The notes under the pieces were generated by a model, which saw nothing but the letters and a program-made list of their open reading frames with translations, ran no database searches and was not told where the DNA came from. A program made the position numbers and the translations under genes. A stretch of 9,260 nucleotides of DNA from NCBI GenBank assembly GCA_903861235.1, contig CAIOTP010000310.1, positions 1 through 9,260 on the forward strand, written 5' to 3'. This DNA comes from an uncultured bacterium (GTDB lineage: Bacteria > Planctomycetota > Phycisphaerae > Phycisphaerales > SM1A02). The first letter of the stretch is position 1, and the number at the start of each line of letters is the position of its first letter. Positions 1-5,744 of the stretch are shown here, piece after piece.

Positions 1-332
1 CCCGTAGTATTGCCGGCTCCAACCCCGACGGGTATTCTGGCATATTCGTCGTGACCGTCACCGTACACTAGGGCCGAGCTGAAACTGAAGGGATCGTTGC
101 CGTCTCCGTCACCGTCAAGATCGCCATCGCAGTTCGACCTGTTCGCGCAGGGGCCGAACTGCAGCAGCAGCGAGCCGATGTCCGCCGCGCTCACCTCGCC
201 GTCGCCGTCCAGATCGGCGTTGCAGGGCGTGGTCTGGGCCCGGGCGTTCGTGACGATCAGCATCGCGGCCACCGCAGGCACACAACGCCCTGCAAGCCGC
301 GACCACCGGTCTGATTGTTGACGCATCGGCAT
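1..332 (-). CDS. Secreted dockerin-like protein, N-terminal part (partial)
   Basis: Read on the minus strand from ATG at 332 (a second in-frame ATG is at 326), this frame stays open to the left edge, giving about 110 residues. Residues 1-32 look like a Sec signal peptide: a basic start, a short hydrophobic stretch (AVAAMLIV) and an ARA|Q cleavage site. A 12-residue calcium-loop pattern follows, D40-L-D42-G-D44-G-E-V-S-A-A-D51, then a helix (IGSLLLQFG) and cysteines at 37, 62 and 68. This is the style of dockerin type I or EF-hand modules in secreted planctomycete proteins. A second DLDGDGDG loop starts at residue 71 but lacks the final aspartate. Beyond about residue 80 the codons become unusual for this window (CTA, AGA, ATA, ACT), so the downstream frame is less certain. 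A GGAA about 9 bases upstream of ATG 332 could be a ribosome site. The role is probably extracellular or cell-surface; the main domain lies outside the window. Confidence 0.6.
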   Translation of the reverse strand, partial: MPMRQQSDRWSRLAGRCVPAVAAMLIVTNARAQTTPCNADLDGDGEVSAADIGSLLLQFGPCANRSNCDGDLDGDGDGNDPFSFSSALVYGDGHDEYARIPVGVGAGNTT

Positions 333-360
333 GTCGAATTTCCGGAAGGGGCGAACCCCC

Positions 361-388
361 ATTCTGACACGGCAGGCGCTTCACTCAA
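361..388 (-). promoter_or_regulatory. Possible promoter of the dockerin-like gene
   Basis: On the minus strand, TTGAGT (383-388) and CAGAAT (361-366) are separated by 16 bases. They resemble sigma-70 -35 and -10 elements. Transcription would start near 353, about 20 bases before ATG 332. This is a match by eye only. Confidence 0.35.
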
Positions 389-516
389 GCCAAAAACCGC
401 TTGGAGCGATCAAAAATCGGCAGCGGAAACGCCGCAATCGACCTTCTGCGTGTCCATGCCGGCCCTGACCACCCGGGCGCGCCCCGCGAACCCCGATCCC
501 GCCTTCCCCCGAGCGA

Positions 517-674
517 CGCCTCCGGCATGGCCTGTGCCGCGGTGTCGCGAGGAGCGAAGCGAGAGCCCCACACGTTCCGCAGGATCGGGTGACCGAGCGG
601 TAGCGACGAGCGCCAAGCCGAGGCGCATGCGAAGCGGAGCCGAGGCGTCCGCGGCACAGGCCATGCCGGAGGCG
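517..674. repeat. Inverted-repeat element with 26-bp perfect arms
   Basis: Positions 517-542 and 649-674 are exact reverse complements over 26 bases, separated by 106 bases. The core contains repeated variants of a short GAGCG motif: GAGCGAAGCGAGAGCC, GACCGAGCGGTAGCGACGAG and GCGAAGCGGAGCCGAGGCG. It also contains the palindrome CGCATGCG (624-631). Arms this long with a repetitive core are unlikely by chance. The element could be a REP/BIME-type or MITE-like non-autonomous repeat, or encode a structured RNA. No transposase or target-site duplication was recognised. Confidence 0.7.
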
Positions 675-715
675 GAGCGGTGGAACGCGCGCACGCCATG
701 CCGGTGGCCGAGCGA
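660..715. repeat. Degenerate direct repeat of the inverted-repeat end
   Basis: The 21 bases at 660-680 recur at 695-715 with three mismatches, offset by 35 bases. Both read GCCATGCCGG then (A/T)GGC(G/C)GAGCG(G/A). The end of the right arm of the 517-674 element therefore has a partial extra copy, as in clusters of small dispersed repeats. Confidence 0.5.
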
Positions 716-908
716 TCGACCTGAAACCGTGCCCTCGGTGCATCCTCAGTTCACCACCTGTGGACAACCACTGCCTCCTCCGCTTCCACCACGGCAAAAC
801 GCGGATTTTCCGCCTGCTCTTCTTGATCGACCGTGACTTTCGGGGAATGTGTCCTGCGTGTGGGCCGGTGGGCTGCCAGCTGCGTTGGCGGCGGAAGGCT
901 TGTTCGCG

Positions 909-2144
909 ATGCGGACGGTGGATGATCGTCGGGGGCGTCTGGCACGCCTGATCGAACTCGCGCAGACCTACCGCGGATGGGGCCGCAACGAGATCGCCCG
1001 CGCGCTCGGCCGCGATCCAGGCAAGGTCCTTCCTGACAGCGGCAACCCCAAGCTGGACCTGGTGGTCTCTCTGGCCCATGCGCTGGACTGGCCGGTGGGC
1101 ACCGTGGCCGAGGACCTGGGCCTGGAGGAGCTGCCGGAGACCGAGGCGCTCTCTGCCGCCGAGCTGGACGCCCGGGCGATCGACTGTCACCGGGCGGGGA
1201 ACTGGCGGGGCATGGTCGACATGGCGCGGCGCATGCTGCGCGTGGCCACGCTTCCGGTGGAACGCGCGGTCGCCTGCAACCGCGCGGCAGGCGGCTTCGA
1301 CGGTCTTGGCCTCTACGCGCGAGCCCTTCCCTATCTGCAGGCGGGTCTGGCCGAGCCGGGCATCCCCGAGGGTCTGCGTCTCATGCTGACCGTGAACCTG
1401 GCCAACGCGCACTATGTGCTGTGGCATCTGGTGGAGAGCCGCGCCGCCAGCCGGGATGTGCTCGACGCCATGATGGACCGGCCACCGCAGGATCGCCGCG
1501 AACGGGTCTGCCACGCCTTTGCGCACTATGTCCGCGGGTCAAGCGCCCGGCGGATGGCCCAGCTCGACCCGCCGCGAGCCGCCCCCCTGGCCGCGGCCGC
1601 CCGACCGGACCTGGAATGCGCCATGCACGACTACGAGGACCTGGCCGACGCCCATGGCGATGCCCGCTACGCCGCGCTCGCCAACACGTGCAGAGGCGCG
1701 CTGCTCGAGGTGGATGCGATCCTGGGTCGCGTGACACCGGTGGAGGCCATCGATCTGCTGCAGGTCGCGCTGGATCGCGTGATCGATGTCCAGGCCCAGG
1801 AACCCGGCGACTGGCTGGAGAGCTGGGGCTGGTGGTGCATCTTCGGGTGCAATGTGGCTTCCAGGCACCTGCCCATCCATGACCTGGGTCGGCCCATGGC
1901 CGTCTTCACCAACAAGGCGATCGAGATCGCGGAGCGGCTGGACAACTGGAGCCTTCGCGAGCGGGCGCTCTCCATGGACCTGTTCCGGCACGACCGTGAT
2001 CCGGATGCACCTTGGACGCTCGACGAAGACGAGATCCGCGCCGTGGTGGGAACCATGGGACGGTTCCCCGCCTTCCGTGACCGCGGTTACCGCATCCTGC
2101 ACGAGGCCCGGGTCCTGCTGCTCGAAGGAGGCCCGCGATGCTGA
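909..2144 (+). CDS. XRE-type HTH protein with TPR-like helical C-terminal region
   Basis: This is a 411-residue cytoplasmic protein, probably a transcriptional regulator. Residues 10-71 fit the XRE/lambda-repressor plan: helix 1 (RLARLIELAQTY), a turn helix (GRNEIARALGRD), then LDLVVSLAHALDWPVGTVAEDL, the usual last helices of that fold. The recognition helix region (PGKVLPDSGNPK) is poorly conserved, so DNA binding is inferred. The rest is almost entirely amphipathic helices of alternating Ala/Leu and Arg/Asp, resembling degenerate TPR repeats, with an unusual Trp/Cys-rich patch (WGWWCIFGCN) in the second half. The frame opens at GTG 849, but ATG 909 is preferred: HTH homology begins just after it and GGAAGG lies 10 bases upstream. 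The stop overlaps the start of the next gene (ATGCTGA), so the two are probably translated together. I do not recognise a named family. The fold class is fairly sure; the target and ligand are unknown. Confidence 0.8.
   Translation: MRTVDDRRGRLARLIELAQTYRGWGRNEIARALGRDPGKVLPDSGNPKLDLVVSLAHALDWPVGTVAEDLGLEELPETEALSAAELDARAIDCHRAGNWRGMVDMARRMLRVATLPVERAVACNRAAGGFDGLGLYARALPYLQAGLAEPGIPEGLRLMLTVNLANAHYVLWHLVESRAASRDVLDAMMDRPPQDRRERVCHAFAHYVRGSSARRMAQLDPPRAAPLAAAARPDLECAMHDYEDLADAHGDARYAALANTCRGALLEVDAILGRVTPVEAIDLLQVALDRVIDVQAQEPGDWLESWGWWCIFGCNVASRHLPIHDLGRPMAVFTNKAIEIAERLDNWSLRERALSMDLFRHDRDPDAPWTLDEDEIRAVVGTMGRFPAFRDRGYRILHEARVLLLEGGPRC
2124..2131 (+). promoter_or_regulatory. Strong Shine-Dalgarno for the small exported protein
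   Basis: GAAGGAGG ends 6 bases before ATG 2138, inside the end of the HTH-TPR gene. It is the closest match to the anti-Shine-Dalgarno in the window. Most other starts here have weak or no such site. It supports real translation of the small downstream gene and fixes its start. Confidence 0.8.
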
Positions 2145-2443
2145 ACAGGCCGACCCGGACCTCCGCATGCATGGCCGCGCTGGCGCTGACCGGGCTGACC
2201 GCCATCGCCGGTCAACGCTCGGCGGCCATCGAGCCGGCCACGGGCGTGACCGCTTCGGCCATGCCCTCGGGCCTGCCGTGGTGGAAACGCTCCCTCGCCC
2301 ACACCGTGCAGGAGGAGTGGCTGTTCGCCCAGCACATGGACACCCAGCATGGTCCACGATGGCGCACCGCGCTTCCCGACAAGACGGTCGCCCGGATGTA
2401 CCAGCACTGGCTGCAGGATCGACACGGGGGTCCGAGCCCGTGA
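2138..2443 (+). CDS. Small exported protein coupled to the HTH-TPR regulator
   Basis: This 101-residue protein is of unknown family. Residues 1-25 form a likely Sec signal: basic start (MLNRPTR), hydrophobic core (MAALALTGLTAIA) and a possible AIA|G cleavage near residue 24. The core could instead remain as an N-terminal anchor. The mature part is short and mixed in charge, with aromatic residues (PWWKRSL, EEWLFAQHM, MYQHWLQD) and no cysteine beyond the signal region. It overlaps the regulator's stop by 7 bases (ATGCTGA) and has a strong Shine-Dalgarno, so both are made from one message. The next gene starts 48 bases later behind its own promoter-like hexamer, so these two genes form a unit. 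It may be a small periplasmic effector, a partner sensed by the regulator, or the precursor of a signalling peptide; the sequence does not decide. Confidence 0.75.
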   Translation: MLNRPTRTSACMAALALTGLTAIAGQRSAAIEPATGVTASAMPSGLPWWKRSLAHTVQEEWLFAQHMDTQHGPRWRTALPDKTVARMYQHWLQDRHGGPSP

Positions 2444-2471
2444 CGGGAGTGTTCCTCGCCACGACAACCCG

Positions 2472-2477
2472 TAGACT
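2472..2477 (+). promoter_or_regulatory. Possible -10 element for the 2492 gene
   Basis: TAGACT in the context CCCGTAGACT fits TANNNT and begins 20 bases before ATG 2492, leaving a leader of roughly 7 bases. There is no Shine-Dalgarno before the ATG. No clear -35 was found. The same CCGTAG context precedes the starts at 4528 and 7661. Confidence 0.4.
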
Positions 2478-2491
2478 TCCGCGACCCCTTC

Positions 2492-3493
2492 ATGCGTCGC
2501 TCGGCGCACATCCTTGGCGCGGGCGGCATCGGCATCGCGGTCGCGGAAAGCCTGATGCAGGCCGGCTGGCAGGTCACGCTGGTGGAGTCCCACCCCGCCA
2601 AGTTGGAGGCCGCCCGCCACGAGGGCGTGACGCTCGAAGGCCGGCCCACGCGTCGGCCCCAGGTGCAGGACTTCGGTTCGTGGCATCCGCCCGCGGACAC
2701 GCCGGTGCTGCTGTGCACCAAGACCTTCGACAATCCGGCGGTGCTTGATCGATTCCGCTCGGTGGATCGGCTGGTGCCGGTGCAGAACGGCTACGACCCT
2801 CTGCTGGAACGGCAGCCACACCCTGGCGAAGCCATCGCCTCGTTCGTGTCCACGTGCCCGGCGGACCGGCCCGTGGCTCGCATCACGCGACCGGGCGACC
2901 TGCACATCGGCCCGCGCCGGCCGTGCGACACGACCGCCTCCGCCCATCTGGACGAACTGGCCGACGCCCTGTCACGGGGCGGGCTCTTCCGCGTGCACCG
3001 CGTGGAAAGCGTGCGCCCCTTCAAGGCGACCAAGCTCATGTACAACGCGGCCATCTCGCCCCTGGCGGCGGCGGCGGGCGTGGACAACGCGGTGCTCATC
3101 ACCGAGCCGCTGGCCCGGCGGCTGTTCTTCGCGCTGCTGAAGGAGAACCACCGCATCCTCCGCCACGCCGGCGAGCGGCTGGAGCGCATCGGCCCGTTCC
3201 ACCCCGACACCGTGATGCGCATCCTGGCCACGCCCCTGCTGCCGCGCCTGCTGGCGGCGTTCTTCCGTCCTTCGCTGCGAGGCACCTACTGCTCCATGCG
3301 TCCGGACATGGGCTCGGGACGCACCGAGGTGGACGCGTACAACGGGCACCTGCTCCGGCTCGCGGGTTCGCAGCCGGCGCCGATCAACCGTGCCGTGCTT
3401 GAGATGGAGGCCCGCATCTCCATGCAGCGACTGGAACCCTCGCGCGAGCACCTTCGCTCGTTGGCTGCCACCTTGCCACGGGGCGTGGCGTGA
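2492..3493 (+). CDS. Ketopantoate reductase family protein (ApbA/PanE-like)
   Basis: This 333-residue NAD(P)H-dependent oxidoreductase belongs to the family that reduces 2-dehydropantoate to pantoate in coenzyme A synthesis. An N-terminal Rossmann fold carries LGAGGIG (residues 8-14). The family QNG motif is at 98-100. The central lysine motif is KLMYN (K181, N185), matching the catalytic lysine region of E. coli PanE. The C-terminal domain has SM..D...GRTEVDAYNG (S268, E279), matching the substrate-binding Ser/Glu signature. Two departures are visible: the second asparagine expected four residues after N185 is S189, and the loop between S268 and E279 is one residue shorter than in E. coli PanE. 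Length is slightly above the usual 290-310. Substrate specificity is therefore uncertain and this may be a paralogue. Its stop overlaps the GTG start of the SDR gene. The ATG lacks a Shine-Dalgarno and sits behind a TAGACT hexamer. Confidence 0.8.
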   Translation: MRRSAHILGAGGIGIAVAESLMQAGWQVTLVESHPAKLEAARHEGVTLEGRPTRRPQVQDFGSWHPPADTPVLLCTKTFDNPAVLDRFRSVDRLVPVQNGYDPLLERQPHPGEAIASFVSTCPADRPVARITRPGDLHIGPRRPCDTTASAHLDELADALSRGGLFRVHRVESVRPFKATKLMYNAAISPLAAAAGVDNAVLITEPLARRLFFALLKENHRILRHAGERLERIGPFHPDTVMRILATPLLPRLLAAFFRPSLRGTYCSMRPDMGSGRTEVDAYNGHLLRLAGSQPAPINRAVLEMEARISMQRLEPSREHLRSLAATLPRGVA

Positions 3494-4518
3494 TCGACCT
3501 GGTCACCGGCGGCGCGGGCTTCATCGGTTCGCATCTGGTCGACCGCCTGCTCGCGCACGGCGGCTCGGTGCGCGTCATGGAGCACCCCAACGCCCGCGTG
3601 GATCACCTGCCCTTGGACCGGATCGAACTGGTGCGCGGCGACATTCGCCAGGCCGACGCCGTGCGACAAGCCACACGGGGCTGCCGCCACGTGTATCACC
3701 TGGCGGCGGATCCCAACCTGTGGCGACGCGACCGTGCCGGCTTCGACGCCATCAATCATCAGGGTGCCGTGCAGGTCATGCGGACGGCCCTCGATCAGGG
3801 TGCCGAGCGCGTGCTCTTCACCAGCACCGAAAGCATCCTGACCTCCCCGGGCCGGCTCGGTGGTGCCGTGGAACATGCGCGCTTCCAGGAACGCGACATG
3901 CTGGGGCCCTACTGCCTGAGCAAGTTTCGGGGCGAGCGGGCTGCGCTCCAGCTGGCTGAACAGGGTGCTCCCGTCCTGGTGTGCAGTCCCACGCTTCCGG
4001 TGGGACCTGGTGACCGCAGGCAGACGCCTCCCACACGCATGGCGCTGGCGTTTGCACGCGGCGCCATGCCCGCGTACCTCGACTGCCGGTTCAACCTGAT
4101 CGACGCCCGCGACGCCGCCGAGGGCCTGCATCGCGCCATACAGGTGGGGCGACCCGGCGTCCGCTACCTGGTCGGGGCGCACAACACCCGGTTGATCGAA
4201 TGGCTCACGCTGCTCGGCGAGGTGATGGGTCGCACCCCGCCCCGCCTGCAGGTGCCCTATCCACTGGCGTTGGCGGTGGGCTGGTGCAGCGAGCGGTGGT
4301 CGGACCTGGTCACGCATCGACCGCCGCTGGCCACGGTCACCGGTGTCCGGCTGACGCGGCGGAGCATGCACTTCGATCCGACAGCCTCGCTTGCCGAACT
4401 GGGTCTTTCGCCGCGACCGTTGCACCAAAGTGCCGCCGACGCGGTGGCGTGGTACCGGCGACAGGGTTGGCTGGGGCCCGCGAACCACGCCGGTTGCGAC
4501 GGCGCCTCTGCGCCGTAG
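3490..4518 (+). CDS. Extended SDR epimerase/dehydratase, HpnA-like
   Basis: This is a 342-residue NAD(P)-dependent extended short-chain dehydrogenase. The cofactor motif TGGAGFIG is at residues 6-13, the family HLAAD motif at 70-74, the active-site region TSTES follows, and Y141-x-x-x-K145 supplies the catalytic pair. HLAAD..LW.RD then a Gly-x-x-x-x-Met-x-x-A-L-x-x-G-x-x-R-V-L-x-T-S pattern resembles the hopanoid-associated sugar epimerase HpnA and dihydroflavonol-4-reductase relatives. No other hopanoid gene is in the window, so the HpnA role is only suggested. The start is GTG 3490, overlapping the upstream stop as GTGA and leaving the Rossmann motif at the expected distance. The last 15 residues (after QGWLGPANH) look like a non-conserved tail. 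Its stop codon TAG is also the first half of a -10-like hexamer for the guanylate kinase gene, and its final codons contain a palindrome. Confidence 0.8.
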   Translation: MIDLVTGGAGFIGSHLVDRLLAHGGSVRVMEHPNARVDHLPLDRIELVRGDIRQADAVRQATRGCRHVYHLAADPNLWRRDRAGFDAINHQGAVQVMRTALDQGAERVLFTSTESILTSPGRLGGAVEHARFQERDMLGPYCLSKFRGERAALQLAEQGAPVLVCSPTLPVGPGDRRQTPPTRMALAFARGAMPAYLDCRFNLIDARDAAEGLHRAIQVGRPGVRYLVGAHNTRLIEWLTLLGEVMGRTPPRLQVPYPLALAVGWCSERWSDLVTHRPPLATVTGVRLTRRSMHFDPTASLAELGLSPRPLHQSAADAVAWYRRQGWLGPANHAGCDGASAP

Positions 4519-4521
4519 CAT
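4494..4521 (+). promoter_or_regulatory. Likely leaderless promoter of gmk with palindromic spacer
   Basis: TTGCGA (4494-4499) and TAGCAT (4516-4521) are separated by 16 bases. The -10-like hexamer ends 6 bases before ATG 4528, placing transcription start at or next to the A of the start codon. No Shine-Dalgarno is present. The whole spacer is a perfect inverted repeat, CGGCGC-CTCT-GCGCCG (4500-4515), which could be an operator. It might instead act as a weak hairpin at the end of the upstream transcript, although no T-run follows. Confidence 0.5.
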
Positions 4522-4527
4522 CGCCGC

Positions 4528-5109
4528 ATGGCGCATGGCCTGCTCCTGGTGCTCAGTGGCCCTTCGGGCGTCGGCAAGACGACCATCGCCCACGAGCTCA
4601 TCCGCCGCTTCGGCGGACACTTCAGCGTGAGCTGCACCACGCGCAGTCCGTCCACCGGCGAGCGGGACGGCGTGGACTATCACTTCATCAGCGAGGGCAG
4701 CTTCGCGGCCATGGTGAAGGACGACGCGTTCCTGGAGCACGCCACGGTGTTCGGTCGCAGCAGCTACGGCACTCCACGCGAGCCGGTGGAGCGCTCCCTC
4801 CACGCCGGCGAACTGGTCATCCTGGACATCGACGTGCAGGGCGCCGAGCAGGTCCACACGAAGGTGCCGGACATGCTGGGCATCTTCATCCTGCCGCCCG
4901 ACGAGGATTCCCTGCTCGCCCGCCTTCGGCAGCGAGGACGGGAGGACGAGGCGGCCATCCAGCGTCGCTTCGCCGAGGCCCGACGCGAGATGGACCGCGC
5001 TCGCGGGAACAGCGTCTACGACGCCTTCGTGGTGAACGACGACCTGGCCGGCGCCATCGAGCAGGTGGCCGAGCTGGTCGGCGCCAGGCTCGGGCGCGTG
5101 CGGGCATGA
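4528..5109 (+). CDS. gmk: Guanylate kinase
   Basis: This cytoplasmic enzyme phosphorylates GMP (or dGMP) to GDP with ATP, an essential step in purine nucleotide supply. At 193 residues it has normal family length. The P-loop is GPSGVGKT (11-18). The GMP-binding segment reads SCTTRSPSTGERDGVDYHF, an almost exact family signature. YGTP follows, then LDIDVQGA (Walker B-like region), and the lid region with RLRQRGREDEAAIQRR supplies the arginines. VNDDL near the C-terminus matches the conserved end of the family. The only sensible start is ATG 4528; the P-loop begins 10 residues later as usual. The gene starts 9 bases after the SDR stop behind a leaderless-type promoter, and its stop overlaps the LemA start (ATGA). 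Identification is secure. Confidence 0.97.
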   Translation: MAHGLLLVLSGPSGVGKTTIAHELIRRFGGHFSVSCTTRSPSTGERDGVDYHFISEGSFAAMVKDDAFLEHATVFGRSSYGTPREPVERSLHAGELVILDIDVQGAEQVHTKVPDMLGIFILPPDEDSLLARLRQRGREDEAAIQRRFAEARREMDRARGNSVYDAFVVNDDLAGAIEQVAELVGARLGRVRA

Positions 5110-5744
5110 CCATGTCGGCCTCCGTGGGGATCCTGGCCGCCACCTGGACGGACCTGGGCATCGTGGCCCTTCCGCTGGTGGCGGGACTGGTGCTGGTGAT
5201 CGTGCTGGCCGCGCTCTACAACGGCCTGGCCGTGGCGCGGGTGCGCACCCGCAACGCACTCTCGCAGATCGACGTGCAGATGCGTCGCCGCCACGACCTG
5301 ATTCCCAGCCTGGTCGAGACCGTGCAGGGCTACATGGCCCATGAGCGCGGCACGCTCGAGGCCGTGACCCGAGCTCGCGCTTCGGTGCAGCAGGCGATCG
5401 AGGGCCTGGCCGCAGGTCCGCTGACCGGCATGCGATCGCTGGCCGTGGCCAGCATGACCTTGGACGGTGCGCTTCGTGGTCTGCTGGCCCGCGTGGAGGC
5501 GTATCCGGATCTTCGGGCGAGCCAGGTCATGCAGCGCCTGCAGGACGAGCTGGTCGGCACCGAGAACCGCGTGGCCTTCGCGCGCCAGGCCTTCAACGAC
5601 GCGGCCATGCGCTACAACGAACGCGTGGTCACCTTTCCGGGCAACCTGGTCGCCGGCTGGTTCGGCTTCGCCCAGGCGGAGATGTGGGAGACGGATCCGG
5701 ACACCCGCGGCGTGCCGAGCGTGTCCCTGCGGAGCGGAGCGTGA
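5106..5744 (+). CDS. lemA: LemA family membrane protein
   Basis: This is a 212-residue LemA-family protein. A single N-terminal membrane helix (residues 17-37) is followed directly by YNGL (38-41), then IDVQMRRRHDLIPSLVETVQGYMAHE (55-80), which is the family signature. Long charged helices follow, consistent with the coiled helical bundle of LemA. The C-terminal RYNERVVTFPGNLVAGWFGF segment is also typical. The frame is open much further upstream, but ATG 5106 is chosen because it overlaps the gmk stop (ATGA) and gives the canonical N-terminus. The biochemical role of LemA is unclear. It is often encoded beside M48/HtpX-type membrane proteases, as here, where the next gene overlaps its stop. 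A joint role in envelope maintenance is an inference from that context. Family assignment is secure. Confidence 0.93.
   Translation: MTMSASVGILAATWTDLGIVALPLVAGLVLVIVLAALYNGLAVARVRTRNALSQIDVQMRRRHDLIPSLVETVQGYMAHERGTLEAVTRARASVQQAIEGLAAGPLTGMRSLAVASMTLDGALRGLLARVEAYPDLRASQVMQRLQDELVGTENRVAFARQAFNDAAMRYNERVVTFPGNLVAGWFGFAQAEMWETDPDTRGVPSVSLRSGA

Larger units (their letters stand above)
333..908. other. Intergenic region without a convincing gene
   Basis: Open frames exist here on both strands, but all are low-complexity Arg/Pro/Ala-rich translations with no recognisable domain, as expected from random GC-rich DNA. The stretch separates divergent genes (minus-strand start at 332, plus-strand start at 909). 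It holds the inverted-repeat element at 517-674, its degenerate extra copy up to 715, and a small perfect hairpin at 801-813 (arms GCGGA/TCCGC, 3-base loop). TTGATC at 823-828 could be a -35 element for the 909 gene, but I see no good -10 partner. Confidence 0.6.

Noticed and set aside
517..674. Inverted-repeat element considered as a CRISPR array
   Set aside because: There are only two full, inverted copies with a repetitive core, not direct repeats with unique spacers, and no cas gene is present.
759..767. TGTGGACAA, one mismatch from a DnaA box on the minus strand
   Set aside because: A single imperfect 9-mer without neighbouring boxes, an AT-rich unwinding region or dnaA/dnaN genes is expected by chance.
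801..813. Hairpin GCGGA-TTT-TCCGC considered as a terminator
   Set aside because: The stem is only 5 bp. The rightward side lacks a T-run, and on the leftward side, where a short T-run follows, no gene needs terminating.
315..836. 173-residue plus-strand open frame in the intergenic region
   Set aside because: It spans both arms of the inverted repeat, its translation is biased to Ala/Pro/Arg/Ser, and it has no ribosome site or recognisable domain.
381..1526. 381-residue minus-strand open frame across the intergenic region and the HTH gene
   Set aside because: Its translation is Arg/His/Pro-rich, it crosses the inverted-repeat element, and it lies opposite a better-supported HTH-TPR gene.
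4200..5105. Long upstream extension of the LemA frame
   Set aside because: It runs through the SDR and gmk genes in another frame with a low-complexity translation. The LemA N-terminus and the ATGA overlap fix the start at 5106.
3286..5259. 657-residue open frame on the minus strand opposite PanE-like, SDR and gmk genes
   Set aside because: It is a shadow of three identified plus-strand genes with a low-complexity translation and no domain motif.
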